Assembly: GCF_002015035.1 (NCBI RefSeq) | Contig: NZ_MUXY01000001.1 | Coordinates: forward strand, 62,001-126,000 | From: Haemophilus parahaemolyticus | Lineage (GTDB): Bacteria; Pseudomonadota; Gammaproteobacteria; Enterobacterales; Pasteurellaceae | Direction: 5' to 3' | DNA length: 64,000 nt | Shown: one piece after another, positions 10,093 to 19,749 of the stretch | Layout: each line of letters opens with the position of its first letter | Numbering within the stretch: position 1 is the stretch's first letter | Program-made: the position numbers and the translations under genes | The notes under the pieces: model-generated | What the model saw: the letters and a program-made list of their open reading frames with translations, nothing else | What the model was told of the DNA's origin: nothing | Database searches by the model: none

Positions 10093-10179
10093 ATACTCGC
10101 TCTAATTGTATATTATAAAAATTAGGCTAAACTACAAGTTTCATATCTCATAAAATAACTTAATAATTAAGGACATAAA

Positions 10180-11280
10180 ATGCAATACATCAACATCGCA
10201 AACGAAGGCGTGAAATCCCTTTCTCCATATCAAGCAGGTAAGCCAATAGAAGAGTTGGAACGTGAACTGGGTATTACCAATATCATCAAATTAGCTTCTA
10301 ATGAAAACCCGTTTGGCTTTCCAGAAAGTGCGAAACAGGCGATTATTAACCAACTTGACCAACTTACTCGTTATCCAGATGCTAATGGTTTTGAGCTTAA
10401 AGCCGCGGTATCGAAAAAATTTGGCGTGCAACCTAATCAAATCACTCTTGGCAATGGTTCGAATGACTTGCTTGAACTTTTAGCCCATACCTTTGCTAGC
10501 GAGTGTGATGAGATTATCTATTCGCAATATGCGTTCATTGTTTACCCGCTTGTTACTAAAGCGATTAACGCTGTAGCACGTGAAATTCCTGCTAAAAATT
10601 GGGGACATGATTTGAATGCTTTTGAAGCAGCCATCAATGATAAAACCAAGCTTATTTTTATTGCGAATCCAAATAACCCAACAGGTAATTTCTTAACTGA
10701 AGAGGAAATTGATGCTTTCTTAGAGAAAGTACCAAGTCATATCATTATAGTACTAGATGAAGCCTATACCGAATTCACTAAGACAGAAGAGCGGGTGGAT
10801 TCCTTTGGATTATTACAAAAATATCCGAACTTGATTATTTCTCGCTCACTTTCTAAAGCGTATGGATTAGCAGGCTTGCGAATCGGTTATGCAGTATCAA
10901 ACCCTGAAATTGCGGATTTACTTAACCGTGTTCGCCAGCCATTTAACTGCAATAGCCTCGCATTAGCTTCTGCCGTTGCTGTAATGAATGATGATGCATT
11001 TGTCGAAAAGGTAGCAGAAAACAACCGCTTGGAAATGCAACGTTATGAGGCGTTCTGTCAGCAATATGGTTTGGAATATATCCCATCAAAAGGGAATTTC
11101 ATTACTATCGATTTCAAACAAGTCGCTCAACCAATTTATGATGCTTTATTACGTGAAGGGGTAATTGTTCGCCCAATTGCAGGTTATGGCATGCCAAATC
11201 ATTTGCGAATTAGTATCGGATTACCTGCAGAAAATGATCGCTTGTTTGAGGCATTGGTAAAAGTGTTAAATTTGAAATGA
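10180..11280 (+). CDS. hisC: Histidinol-phosphate aminotransferase
   Basis: HisC is a PLP-dependent class I/II aminotransferase that converts imidazole-acetol phosphate and glutamate to histidinol phosphate. The 366-aa protein has KLASNENPFG near the N-terminus, the cofactor-binding NPNNPTGNF, VLDEAYTEF and the Schiff-base lysine in SRSLSKAYGLAGLRIGY, with the C-terminal HLRISIGLPAEN. It stands alone, not within a his operon, so it could also act on aromatic keto acids. AAGGA lies 8 nt before the ATG. Confidence 0.93.
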   Translation: MQYINIANEGVKSLSPYQAGKPIEELERELGITNIIKLASNENPFGFPESAKQAIINQLDQLTRYPDANGFELKAAVSKKFGVQPNQITLGNGSNDLLELLAHTFASECDEIIYSQYAFIVYPLVTKAINAVAREIPAKNWGHDLNAFEAAINDKTKLIFIANPNNPTGNFLTEEEIDAFLEKVPSHIIIVLDEAYTEFTKTEERVDSFGLLQKYPNLIISRSLSKAYGLAGLRIGYAVSNPEIADLLNRVRQPFNCNSLALASAVAVMNDDAFVEKVAENNRLEMQRYEAFCQQYGLEYIPSKGNFITIDFKQVAQPIYDALLREGVIVRPIAGYGMPNHLRISIGLPAENDRLFEALVKVLNLK

Positions 11281-11408
11281 TCATAGGCTTTTGGTCTGTA
11301 TAATGGGCTAAATTGTTGCTAATGTTTATTTTTAAATATTGCGGTTAAACTGCTAAAGGCGATTGTGTTATTTATTAAACCAATAGTCGAATGTATAATC
11401 GCAAAACC

Positions 11409-11437
11409 TTGACATTTGGAGAAAAGGCGAGCAAAAT
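11409..11437 (+). promoter_or_regulatory. Sigma70 promoter of the riboflavin operon
   Basis: A perfect -35 (TTGACA, 11409-11414), a 17-bp spacer and a -10 CAAAAT (11432-11437) place the start site near 11444, just ahead of the FMN riboswitch. Confidence 0.6.
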
Positions 11438-11454
11438 TCTTAGCAATTTATAAA

Positions 11455-11572
11455 TCTTCAGGGCAGGGTGAAATTCCCGATCGGCGGTAAAGTCCGCGAG
11501 CTAAGCAAAACACTTAGCAGGAACTGGTGAAATTCCAGTACCGACAGTATAGTCTGGATGGAAGAAGAGCGT
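11455..11572 (+). ncRNA. FMN riboswitch (RFN element)
   Basis: The aptamer's conserved blocks appear in order: GGGCAGGGTGAAATTCCCGA, TCGGCGGTAAAGTCCGCGAG, then the AACTGGTGAAATTCCAGTA arm, ACCGACAGTATAGTCTGGAT and the closing GAAGAAGAGC. FMN binding would switch off the downstream riboflavin genes. A strong terminator begins 47 nt later, so control is probably at transcription. Confidence 0.97.
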
Positions 11573-11618
11573 AAAAATAACCCGTGTAAGCGGTGGTTTT
11601 CTATGTCTTTTTTGCAAG

Positions 11619-11648
11619 CCTTGAGATCGAAAGATTTCGAGGTTTTTT
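11619..11648 (+). terminator. Riboswitch-controlled terminator
   Basis: A 10-bp stem (CCTTGAGATC / GATTTCGAGG) with a GAAA tetraloop is followed by six T. Its position between the FMN aptamer and ribD makes it the likely expression platform. Confidence 0.85.
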
Positions 11649-11755
11649 CATTTCTATCTAGCATTTTTGGACGTGTTGTACACGCCTAATCCAGCCTTGA
11701 ATAAAGAGGGGGTATGTAACACCCCTTAGAAATCTATTTTATAAAATTAGAATAT

Positions 11756-12841
11756 ATGACTGACGCAAACTATATGCAACGAGCCATCAGCCTTGCCGAA
11801 CAGGGCAGAGGCTGGACAAGTCCAAACCCACTGGTGGGGTGTGTGATTGTCAAAAATGGTAAAATTGTTGCCGAAGGCTACCACGAAAAAATCGGGGGCT
11901 GGCACGCTGAGCGAAATGCGATTTTAAATAGTGATACTGACCTTAGTGGTGCGACAGCTTATGTGACCCTTGAGCCTTGTTGTCATCATGGTCGCACACC
12001 ACCTTGTTCTGATTTATTGATTGAACATGGCATTAAAAAAGTCTTTATCGGCTCTCGTGATCCAAATCCGTTGGTCTCTGGCAAAGGGGCTAAACAATTG
12101 CGTGCAGCAGGCATAGAAGTGGTAGAAGATTTTATGCGTGAAGAGTGCGATAAACTTAACCCAATTTTTTTCCACTATATTCAAACCAAGCGCCCTTATG
12201 TATTGTTGAAATATGCGATGACGGCTGATGGCAAAATCGCAACCAGTACGGGCGAATCCAAATGGATTACAGGCGAAACGGCTCGTACCAAAGTGCAACA
12301 AACCCGCCACCAATATAGTGCGATTATGGTCGGTGTGGAAACCGTGTTAGCCGATAATCCGATGCTGAATGCCCGAATACCGAATGCGAAACAGCCTGTT
12401 CGCATAGTGTGCGATAGCCAATTACGCACTCCGCTAGATTGCCAATTAGTGCAAACCGCCAAGGAATACCGTACAGTAATTGCGACAGTTTGTGAGGATT
12501 TGCAAAAGATTGAGCAATATCGACCGCTTGGAGTGGATGTGATGGTTTGCAAAGCCAGAAACAAGCGGGTGGATTTAGACGATCTTTTGCAAAAGCTCGG
12601 CGAAATGCAGATCGACAGTCTTTTGATTGAAGGCGGTTCCATCCTTAATTTCAGCGCTTTAGAAAGTGGTGTGGTAAACCGTGTGCATTGTTACATCGCC
12701 CCGAAATTGGTCGGCGGTAAACAGGCGAAAACGCCGATTGGTGGAGAAGGTATTGGTGATTTATCCCAAGCCGTGAAGTTGAAGCTAGTTTCAATGGAAA
12801 TGGTTGGGGAAGATATTTTGATTGATTATGAGGTGGAATGA
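11756..12841 (+). CDS. ribD: Bifunctional riboflavin deaminase/reductase RibD
   Basis: RibD carries out the second and third steps of riboflavin synthesis: deamination of the 2,5-diaminopyrimidine and NADPH-dependent side-chain reduction. The 361-aa protein has an N-terminal CDA-like zinc deaminase domain (HAE at 50-52, PCCHHGRTPPC at 74-84, giving His50, Cys75, Cys84 as zinc ligands with Glu52 catalytic) and a C-terminal DHFR-like reductase (KYAMTADGKIATSTGESKWI; LLIEGGSILNFSAL). It begins 107 bp past the riboswitch terminator with no strong Shine-Dalgarno. Its stop overlaps the ribE start. Confidence 0.96.
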   Translation: MTDANYMQRAISLAEQGRGWTSPNPLVGCVIVKNGKIVAEGYHEKIGGWHAERNAILNSDTDLSGATAYVTLEPCCHHGRTPPCSDLLIEHGIKKVFIGSRDPNPLVSGKGAKQLRAAGIEVVEDFMREECDKLNPIFFHYIQTKRPYVLLKYAMTADGKIATSTGESKWITGETARTKVQQTRHQYSAIMVGVETVLADNPMLNARIPNAKQPVRIVCDSQLRTPLDCQLVQTAKEYRTVIATVCEDLQKIEQYRPLGVDVMVCKARNKRVDLDDLLQKLGEMQIDSLLIEGGSILNFSALESGVVNRVHCYIAPKLVGGKQAKTPIGGEGIGDLSQAVKLKLVSMEMVGEDILIDYEVE

Positions 12842-13488
12842 TGTTTACAGGCATTATCGAAGAAGTGGGAAAAATTACGCAAATCAACAAACAAGGCGAA
12901 TTTGCGGTCGTGACTATTCAAGCCAGCAAAGTGCTTCAAGACGTGCATTTAGGCGACAGTATCGCGGTAAACGGTGTGTGTTTAACCGTCACTTCATTTA
13001 CGGAAAACCAATTTACCGCAGACGTAATGTCGGAAACTTTAAAACGCACTTCACTTGGCGAGCTAAAACCGAGCAGTCCTGTGAATTTAGAGCGCGCGAT
13101 GGCAGCAAATGGACGTTTTGGTGGACATATCGTTTCAGGGCATATTGACGGCACAGGCGAAGTGGTGGAAATTAAACCTGCACATAATTCGACGTGGTAT
13201 CGCATTAAAGCTGCCCCCAAATTGATGCGTTATATTATCGAAAAAGGCTCGATTACCATTGATGGCATCAGCCTTACGGTGGTGGATACCGATGAAACTT
13301 CATTCCGCGTGTCAATTATTCCGCACACCATTGCAGAGACCAATTTAGGCACGAAAAAAATCGGCAGCCTTGTGAACTTGGAAAACGATATTGTCGGCAA
13401 ATATATTGAGCAGTTTTTACTGAAAAAAGAACCTGAAAATCCACCACGCCAATTAACGGTCGATTTTCTAAAAAATGCAGGGTTTTAA
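12841..13488 (+). CDS. ribE: Riboflavin synthase alpha chain
   Basis: Riboflavin synthase dismutates two 6,7-dimethyl-8-ribityllumazine molecules into riboflavin. The 215-aa protein has the expected internal duplication of lumazine-binding repeats: MFTGIIEEVGKI with SIAVNGVCLTV in the first, and GHIDGTGEV with GSITIDGISLTVV in the second. Two adjacent ATG codons exist (12838 and 12841); the second gives the canonical MFTGI start, while the first gives an ATGA overlap with ribD. In either case translation is coupled to ribD. Confidence 0.95.
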   Translation: MFTGIIEEVGKITQINKQGEFAVVTIQASKVLQDVHLGDSIAVNGVCLTVTSFTENQFTADVMSETLKRTSLGELKPSSPVNLERAMAANGRFGGHIVSGHIDGTGEVVEIKPAHNSTWYRIKAAPKLMRYIIEKGSITIDGISLTVVDTDETSFRVSIIPHTIAETNLGTKKIGSLVNLENDIVGKYIEQFLLKKEPENPPRQLTVDFLKNAGF

Positions 13489-13497
13489 GGAAACAAA

Positions 13498-14040
13498 ATG
13501 CAAGCCTTGATGTTGATTGATGTGCAAAATGCCTTTTTCGACCCTAAATGGGGTAAGCGGAACAATCCGAATGCAGAGCAAAATATGTTGCGATTGTTGC
13601 AACATTTTCGTGTAAAAAAACGAAAGATTATTCATATTCAGCACGTTTCAGATAACCCAAATTCGCTGTTTTATCAAGGTGAAACGCAGGCATTTCAAGC
13701 TGGGTTTGAACCATTAGCCAATGAACCTGTTTTTCAGAAAAAGGTAAATAGTGCATTTATTGGCACGGCGTTGCTAGATTATTTGAAAAACCAAGGCATT
13801 ACGGAGTTGGCGATTGCGGGGTTAACTTTACCGCATTGTGTTTCTACCACGACCAGAACGGCAGCCAATTACGGCTTTTTGGTAAAACTGATTGAAAATG
13901 CGACCGCTTCCTTCCCATTAAAAATGCCAGATGGTGAAGAAATTTATGCTGATCAAGTTCATAAAATCAACATTGCAACATTAAACGAAGAATTTGCGTT
14001 GATTTTATCCACCCAAGAATTGATTGATAGCGTGGTTTAA
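13498..14040 (+). CDS. Isochorismatase-family cysteine hydrolase in the rib operon
   Basis: This 180-aa cytosolic hydrolase has the isochorismatase/nicotinamidase fold: Asp8 in LMLIDVQNAFFDP, a lysine at about 82 in FQKKVNSAFIGT and the nucleophile Cys114 in TLPHCVSTTTRTAANYGF form the expected D-K-C triad. The substrate is unknown; members of this family cleave amides or enol ethers such as nicotinamide, ureidoacrylate or isochorismate. It lies 9 bp after ribE with AAGGA ahead of its ATG and 26 bp before ribBA, inside a riboflavin operon under an FMN riboswitch, so a role on a flavin-related or pterin/pyrimidine metabolite is an attractive but untested inference. Confidence 0.82.
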   Translation: MQALMLIDVQNAFFDPKWGKRNNPNAEQNMLRLLQHFRVKKRKIIHIQHVSDNPNSLFYQGETQAFQAGFEPLANEPVFQKKVNSAFIGTALLDYLKNQGITELAIAGLTLPHCVSTTTRTAANYGFLVKLIENATASFPLKMPDGEEIYADQVHKINIATLNEEFALILSTQELIDSVV

Positions 14041-14066
14041 CGCTAGATTAAAAAGAGAGAAAGATT

Positions 14067-15266
14067 ATGTTCCAATTTTCAACCGTAGAAGAAGCCCTCA
14101 AAGCGATAGCTGAAGGTAAAATTATTTTAGTAACAGATGATGAAGATCGCGAAAATGAAGGCGATTTTATCTGTGCGGCAGAGTTTGCAACACCTGAAAA
14201 TATCAACTTTATGGCAACGCACGGTAAGGGCTTGATTTGTATGCCAATTTCGCAAGAATTAGCCAACAAATTAGACTTGCACCCGATGGTGACCAAAAAT
14301 ACCGACAATCACGAAACTGCTTTCACAGTGGCAATTGACCACATTGATACTGGCACAGGCATTTCTGCCTTTGATCGTTCATTAACCGTGTTAAAAATGA
14401 TGGACGATAATGCGAAAGCGACCGATTTTCGTCGTCCTGGGCATATGTTCCCGCTTATTGCGAAAGATGGAGGCGTATTGGTTCGCAATGGTCACACCGA
14501 GGCGACTGTAGATTTAGCACGTTTAGCGGGGCTAAAACCTGCGGGCTTATGCTGCGAAATTATGGCTGAAGATGGCACAATGATGACAATGCCTGATCTG
14601 CAAAAATTCGCAACTAAACACAATATGCCATTTATTACCATTGCCCAGCTGCAAGAATATCGCCGTAAACACGACTGTTTGGTCAAACAAGTTTCTGTGG
14701 TAAAAATGCCAACCAAATATGGCGAATTTATAGCACATAGCTTTGTGGAAATTATTTCGGGCAAAGAACATGTTGCCTTGGTGAAAGGCGATATTGCCGA
14801 TGGAGAAAACGTGCTTACCCGCATTCACTCAGAATGTTTAACTGGCGATGCGTTTGGCTCACAACGCTGCGATTGCGGGCAACAATTCGCTGCAGCTATG
14901 ACCCAAATCGAAAAAGAAGGGCGAGGCGTGGTACTTTATCTTCGCCAAGAAGGACGAGGCATTGGTTTAATCAACAAACTGCGAGCCTACGAATTGCAAG
15001 ATAAAGGTATGGACACGGTTGAAGCGAATGTGGCATTAGGTTTTAAAGAAGATGAGCGAGAATACTATATTGGTGCACAAATGCTACAGAATCTTGGCGT
15101 AAAATCTCTTCGCTTATTAACTAATAATCCAGCGAAAATCGAAGGTCTAAAAGAGCAAGGGATGAACATTGTCGCTCGTGAACCAATTATCGTAGAACCG
15201 AATAAAAACGATATTGATTATTTGAAGGTTAAACAAGTCAAAATGGGACATATGTTTAATTTTTAA
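14067..15266 (+). CDS. ribBA: Bifunctional DHBP synthase / GTP cyclohydrolase II
   Basis: RibBA supplies both precursors of riboflavin. The N-terminal half (about 1-200) makes 3,4-dihydroxy-2-butanone 4-phosphate from ribulose 5-phosphate: [11 protein letters not shown] and the acidic loop, with RRPGHMFPL. The C-terminal half opens the GTP ring: [19 protein letters not shown] carries the zinc cysteines, and [12 protein letters not shown] is the catalytic arginine region. The 399-aa length is normal for a fused enzyme. It follows the hydrolase gene by 26 bp in the same operon. Confidence 0.97.
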   Translation: MFQFSTVEEALKAIAEGKIILVTDDEDRENEGDFICAAEFATPENINFMATHGKGLICMPISQELANKLDLHPMVTKNTDNHETAFTVAIDHIDTGTGISAFDRSLTVLKMMDDNAKATDFRRPGHMFPLIAKDGGVLVRNGHTEATVDLARLAGLKPAGLCCEIMAEDGTMMTMPDLQKFATKHNMPFITIAQLQEYRRKHDCLVKQVSVVKMPTKYGEFIAHSFVEIISGKEHVALVKGDIADGENVLTRIHSECLTGDAFGSQRCDCGQQFAAAMTQIEKEGRGVVLYLRQEGRGIGLINKLRAYELQDKGMDTVEANVALGFKEDEREYYIGAQMLQNLGVKSLRLLTNNPAKIEGLKEQGMNIVAREPIIVEPNKNDIDYLKVKQVKMGHMFNF

Positions 15267-15415
15267 TGAGCGAAAAAATGTAGGGGGTATGAGTTTAAAA
15301 AATTCATGCACGCAAGCGGTATAGTTTCCGATATATTTTACAAAGTGAGGTGTGGATTCTCCAATTCACGTATTCTAAAAATAGTTTAATTTTTATTTCA
15401 ACAAGGAACTTCTAA

Positions 15416-15877
15416 ATGGCAAAAATTACAGGCAACTTAGTGGCAACGGGCATTAAATTCGGTATTGTAACGGCTCGTTTCAACGATTTCATCAATGACA
15501 AATTATTAAGCGGTGCGATAGATGCACTAGTGCGTCACGGTGCTGCAGAAGAAGACATCGACACCGTGTGGGTGCCAGGTGCGTTTGAAATTCCACTGGT
15601 GGCGAAAAAAATGGCAGAAAGCGGCAAATACGATGCGGTAATCTGTTTAGGTACAGTAATCCGTGGCTCAACTACTCACTACGACTACGTTTGTAACGAA
15701 GCAGCAAAAGGCATTGGTGCAGTGGCATTACAAACTGGCGTGCCAGTAATGTTTGGCGTATTAACCACTGAAAGCATTGAGCAAGCGATTGAGCGTGCAG
15801 GCACAAAAGCAGGCAATAAAGGGGCTGAATGTGCTTTAGGTGCGGTAGAAATGGTAAATGTGTTAAGAGCACTTTAA
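15416..15877 (+). CDS. ribH: 6,7-dimethyl-8-ribityllumazine synthase
   Basis: RibH condenses the butanone phosphate with the pyrimidinedione to lumazine and forms 60-mer or pentamer cages. The 153-aa protein shows [51 protein letters not shown] and the ending [14 protein letters not shown], all family-typical. A 149-bp gap with an uptake-signal word (GCAAGCGGT near 15315) separates it from ribBA. AAGGA precedes the ATG. It may be read through or have its own promoter. Confidence 0.97.
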   Translation: MAKITGNLVATGIKFGIVTARFNDFINDKLLSGAIDALVRHGAAEEDIDTVWVPGAFEIPLVAKKMAESGKYDAVICLGTVIRGSTTHYDYVCNEAAKGIGAVALQTGVPVMFGVLTTESIEQAIERAGTKAGNKGAECALGAVEMVNVLRAL

Positions 15878-15883
15878 TCAAAT

Positions 15884-15914
15884 ATAAGCCTTGTTTATCT
15901 CTAACAAGGCTTAT
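15884..15914. terminator. Bidirectional terminator between ribH and ynbE
   Basis: A perfect 12-bp stem (ATAAGCCTTGTT / AACAAGGCTTAT) with a 7-nt loop separates the convergent genes ribH and ynbE. T-rich flanks lie on the plus side, and the ynbE stop codon sits inside the stem. Confidence 0.8.
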
Positions 15915-16108
15915 TTACTTTCTTTATCCTCAACTGAGCTAATTATCGCTCTCGATCTCTCGTCCATCTTCACTTCAATTTTATGATCCACTACTACATT
16001 CATATTGATGGTAATCCCTTCTTTGGGGGTCTCCAGTTGAATTTTGGGGGTGCAAGCGGTTAAAAAAAGCGGAATGCTTGCAAATGCAATTAGGGTAAAT
16101 ATTCTCAT
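15911..16108 (-). CDS. ynbE: YnbE-family small lipoprotein
   Basis: This 65-aa lipoprotein has a signal peptide ending in the lipobox LTAC (lipidated Cys about residue 19), followed by TPKIQLETPKEGITINMNV, the YnbE hallmark. In E. coli YnbE is the outer-membrane partner of the AsmA-like bridge protein YdbH in phospholipid transport to the outer membrane. The reading frame overlaps the end of ydbH by 4 nt (ATGA), so the two are translated together. The third partner ydbL, found in E. coli, is absent at this locus. Confidence 0.88.
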   Translation of the reverse strand: MRIFTLIAFASIPLFLTACTPKIQLETPKEGITINMNVVVDHKIEVKMDERSRAIISSVEDKESK

Positions 16109-18834
16109 TTTAGGTTATCCAATTTCTGATTATCTAGTTTCTGATAAAGGCGATTTTCAATATCCTGTTCCACATAAGAACCTGTATTGATCAAATGCCA
16201 GAGCTGAAACAAGTTTTCTTTATGATTGTAATTAAAATTCAAGCGGGCATTTGCTTGTTGATTTAACTTCATTTTTAGTTGGGATTTGAGTGTTAAATCG
16301 CCCGATTTTGTTAAATGAAGGCGACTTTTGAGTTCGTTAATGGTTGTATCATTTAATAAATAGACCAGAATCTGCTCGGAATATCCGCTACTTTTTGTAA
16401 TTGCATCCATAATCTCTTTAGACATTTTAAGCGTTGAAGGTGATTCTTGCTGAAGTTCGCCATTGCAGATATAGCAAGGTAAGCCATTTAGCCAGAAAGG
16501 CAAGCGAGCACTTGCCCGTCCGCGTAAATCAATCTGTTGGTATTGTGCTACCTCTAAAATTGATTCAAAACGAATATGTTCTAACTCCAGATATGCGGGT
16601 TTGCCTTGTGGCAGAGCAAAAGATTCCACTTTCAATTCGCCATCTAACAAATTCATTGTGAGCTTATTTAAATTGAGCGGTTGATTTCGGCTGTAAGGAT
16701 AATAGCCCGATACATTCACGCGAATATTACGAATTGGCAAGCCAACATTCACTTCATCAATATTGACTGCAATTGGTTTGTTCCGCCCAAATTTTAGTTG
16801 CGTATCGTTAAGTTGATAAGGCAAGGTAAACTCAATGCCGTTAATCTCGCCTTTCGGCATCGAAATACCGCCATTTTTTATCGAAATTTGACCGCTTGCA
16901 TTGATGCCGCCTGTTGGTTTTGTGCTAAACACCGTATTGCCAGACACTGTTCCATTTTTGATAATCCAATCCGTATGCTCAGGAATGAGTGGCTGAAACA
17001 CATCAGCAGGCTGTGCTTTCCAAGTCAGTTTGCCGTGGAAAAGACTGCTTTGTGTCTGTTCAGTTAACTCTCGATGCCCATTAACAAAAATTGGCCCAAT
17101 TTTGCCCGCTTGTAACTTGCCTTTAAAATTGAGTTTCTCAATTTCGCCATTAATATTTAACATTGCCTCCGTGTTGGTGAGTTTTCCACCATAATCAAAA
17201 CGCAATGCGGGGCTTTTAAGTTTAGCCTCTCCGTCTAACGTCCATTTTTCAGTATTAAATTTGATCGGTTTATTCAATGATAGTTGCGTTTTTTCTAGTA
17301 CCATTGAGGGTTTCTTGACATCCGCCAATAGACCATCTAACTGATCAATTTGCACTAAATCTGCGTGCCACTGCCCGCGACCCTGCAAGTCAATTTGGCT
17401 GTTTAATGCGTTCAAATGTGCTTTGCCATTGAGCTGCCATTGCCAGATATCTTGCCCATTCTGCTTGCCGTTAAAATCATCAAAATAGTCTAAAAAGCCC
17501 ATTTTAAAATTTTTTGCAGAACCGTCTAAATTGAGTTCAATCCCCCTAAAATCAGGTGTTTCACCTTTAAAATTGGCTTGAAAACGCCCAGTCACGCCAT
17601 AGCGGTTAAACTCAATATCGCCAAGTGGAATCTTGAGTTCGTTAATAGTAATAAAACGCTCTTTACCGCTAATGATATTAAAGACTGACTTCGGCGAGAA
17701 TCTCATCCCCTTTTCATTTGCATAAATGGTTGAAAGGCTAGTAAGAATAAAACTGTTATATTTTACATTGCCAGACAGCGTGAAAGGTAACTCAAAAGTC
17801 TCTTGATCTTTGATAATGCCTTTCGTCGTTGCAAGGCTAAGCGTATTTTTATCGTGTGAGAACAGGTTTAAACGAAATTCGGTTTCAAGCGGAAAAATCT
17901 TGCCTTGCATAATCGATTTTGGCGTAAAAGTGGCGGTAGTTGAGCCGTTGAGCGGAAAATCAGGCAGCCATTCCCAGTTGAATTTCCCCTGATAAACGTA
18001 AAGCGATTTAAAATCGAATTTAAATGGCAAGTTAAGGGTGTTTTTCGGTTCTTTTTCAAAGCTGACTTGTGCTGTGCCAACCAAGGCATTTTCTTCGTTG
18101 GGTGACCAATTTAATAGAGCGCTGCCTTCTCTCAAAATTGGATCTTCAACGAAATTCGATGGATAAGCCCAGTGATAATCGCCCTCAAACTTGCTAGGTA
18201 AATCAAGTAAGTTTTCATTAAGTTGAGTGGTAAAAAAGAGATTGTGTTTTTCTGTTTCACTTGGCTGGTAAGACAGGTTGCCCGTAAAAACGAGATCGGC
18301 AAGTTTTCCGTCGAATTTGACCGCTTGCTGATCGAGTTCTGCGGATAACGTGCCGTTTAAATAGCTTGCTTTAAGTTGAGCGGGTTCAGTAAGCAATTGT
18401 TTAATTCTAGGCAAAAGTGTTTCGGGGAGATTTTTCCACGCAATTTGGTTCACTTCTAGCATCATCTCTGGCATTAACGCCAAAATAGGAGCAAGCGAAA
18501 ATTCGCGGGTTTGACTTTCTGAAGAGGGTAAATCCCGCAAGCATTGATAGTCAAGCGTGACTTTTTCGCTTGAAACCATTTTAGGCGATAGCCAATGGAA
18601 TTGAATCGGGGCGATCTCTACCACCGAGCAAGTTTGAAAATTCACCGAAAAAGCGGGCAACAGCACTGATTGGTTTTCCAGTGAAAAATTTCGTTCGAGG
18701 CGCTGAATTGTCCAACCTTCAGGCATAAAACGATTCACGGAGCTGAAAAAAACAGGGCTAGAAATGAAAAGTGCTCCACTCACCATGAGCAGAGCCATCA
18801 TTGCCATCAAACCAATTGCTAGGCGTTTTAACAT
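16105..18834 (-). CDS. ydbH: YdbH-like AsmA-family intermembrane transport protein
   Basis: YdbH is a large periplasm-spanning AsmA-like protein that, with YnbE, forms a hydrophobic bridge for phospholipid movement to the outer membrane. The product of about 909 residues has an N-terminal membrane anchor (about 4-28) and then a long beta-rich region with repeated amphipathic strands and no enzyme motif. The C-terminus contains the DUF3971-like block KSRLHLTKSGDLTLKSQLKMKLNQ. The frame opens with GTG at 18840, but an ATG two codons later (18834) is preferred; neither has a clear ribosome-binding site. It sits between an uncharacterised membrane-protein gene and ynbE. Confidence 0.85.
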   Translation of the reverse strand: MLKRLAIGLMAMMALLMVSGALFISSPVFFSSVNRFMPEGWTIQRLERNFSLENQSVLLPAFSVNFQTCSVVEIAPIQFHWLSPKMVSSEKVTLDYQCLRDLPSSESQTREFSLAPILALMPEMMLEVNQIAWKNLPETLLPRIKQLLTEPAQLKASYLNGTLSAELDQQAVKFDGKLADLVFTGNLSYQPSETEKHNLFFTTQLNENLLDLPSKFEGDYHWAYPSNFVEDPILREGSALLNWSPNEENALVGTAQVSFEKEPKNTLNLPFKFDFKSLYVYQGKFNWEWLPDFPLNGSTTATFTPKSIMQGKIFPLETEFRLNLFSHDKNTLSLATTKGIIKDQETFELPFTLSGNVKYNSFILTSLSTIYANEKGMRFSPKSVFNIISGKERFITINELKIPLGDIEFNRYGVTGRFQANFKGETPDFRGIELNLDGSAKNFKMGFLDYFDDFNGKQNGQDIWQWQLNGKAHLNALNSQIDLQGRGQWHADLVQIDQLDGLLADVKKPSMVLEKTQLSLNKPIKFNTEKWTLDGEAKLKSPALRFDYGGKLTNTEAMLNINGEIEKLNFKGKLQAGKIGPIFVNGHRELTEQTQSSLFHGKLTWKAQPADVFQPLIPEHTDWIIKNGTVSGNTVFSTKPTGGINASGQISIKNGGISMPKGEINGIEFTLPYQLNDTQLKFGRNKPIAVNIDEVNVGLPIRNIRVNVSGYYPYSRNQPLNLNKLTMNLLDGELKVESFALPQGKPAYLELEHIRFESILEVAQYQQIDLRGRASARLPFWLNGLPCYICNGELQQESPSTLKMSKEIMDAITKSSGYSEQILVYLLNDTTINELKSRLHLTKSGDLTLKSQLKMKLNQQANARLNFNYNHKENLFQLWHLINTGSYVEQDIENRLYQKLDNQKLDNLK

Positions 18835-18846
18835 TGTCACAAGCGG

Positions 18847-19668
18847 TTAAATATTGGTGAAGGGATACAGCATCGCCAAGGCAAGTGCAGCTGACCAGCC
18901 AAGCGGATTTTTGATCTGCTTATCGCCTTTACCAAGTAGTAACCAAGCTAAAATCGCAAAAATCACAAACTGAATGCCGAAGTAGATAAGATAAGGCACA
19001 AGAGACATTTCAGGCATCATTTGAAGCTGTTGATAAAGTACAAAAGCAACCCAAACATAGTTCAAAATGAGCATAAGCAGGGCAAGTTGCACGAGTAACT
19101 TAAAGAAACCGTCTAAACGGCTTTTGGCAAGCATTAAATACCAACCCGCCAATAAAATGCCCAGCAATAATTGAGCAAAATTATTGGCACGAATGCCGTT
19201 GAATAAAGAAGGGATTTCTACCCAATAAATTACTAAATATTGCACAATCGCCAAGCCACAAATGGTAAAACAACCGTAAGCGACTGCATTGGCTAGACGT
19301 TCGGTATTGCTGACATTCCAATAGATTAACGAAATGAGAATAGCGGCAATTGATACCATCGCCATAGGGATGTGTTTAGGCGTGAAGGCAATCGAATAGG
19401 CTAGATTTCCCACTGCAAAAATGAGGAAAAATTTAAAGACAAAAAGCAATCGCCCCGCTTGCCCTGGGCAGATTTGTCCTTTCCAAAGCACAAAAATACT
19501 GATAACAATGGCTACCAAAAATGCCAATAAATAAGGTGAGATAAAAATCATATTGGCAGGAGCTGTGGTGTAATTTAGCAACATTTGTACAAAAAGCATT
19601 GTCACCAGCGGGAGTAATGCGTGTATTGCAATTTCATATTTTTTTTGAGAATTGTGATCGTGAGACAT
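18847..19668 (-). CDS. Uncharacterised polytopic membrane protein
   Basis: I do not recognise this family. The 273-aa protein starts with a short polar N-terminus rich in His/Asn ([12 protein letters not shown]) and has about eight predicted membrane segments, for example [30 protein letters not shown] and [16 protein letters not shown]. No enzymatic motif is visible. It lies 12 bp upstream of ydbH on the same strand, and an uptake-signal word (ACAAGCGGT, 18839-18847) occupies the junction. Operon position suggests an envelope-related job, perhaps linked to ydbH-ynbE; this is inference. Confidence 0.7.
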   Translation of the reverse strand: MSHDHNSQKKYEIAIHALLPLVTMLFVQMLLNYTTAPANMIFISPYLLAFLVAIVISIFVLWKGQICPGQAGRLLFVFKFFLIFAVGNLAYSIAFTPKHIPMAMVSIAAILISLIYWNVSNTERLANAVAYGCFTICGLAIVQYLVIYWVEIPSLFNGIRANNFAQLLLGILLAGWYLMLAKSRLDGFFKLLVQLALLMLILNYVWVAFVLYQQLQMMPEMSLVPYLIYFGIQFVIFAILAWLLLGKGDKQIKNPLGWSAALALAMLYPFTNI

Positions 19669-19749
19669 AGCATAAATTTTAAAAATGACTTTATACTGAA
19701 ATTATGCCATAATACTCAAGCTTTTTTAATGATTAAGGGGGTTAATATG

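Noticed and set aside
11458..11664. Open frame antisense to the FMN riboswitch
   Set aside because: It is created by the structured RNA on the other strand and has no ribosome-binding site or recognisable protein.
12014..12642. Long open frames antisense to ribD
   Set aside because: Shadows of a well-conserved enzyme; the peptides show no family features.
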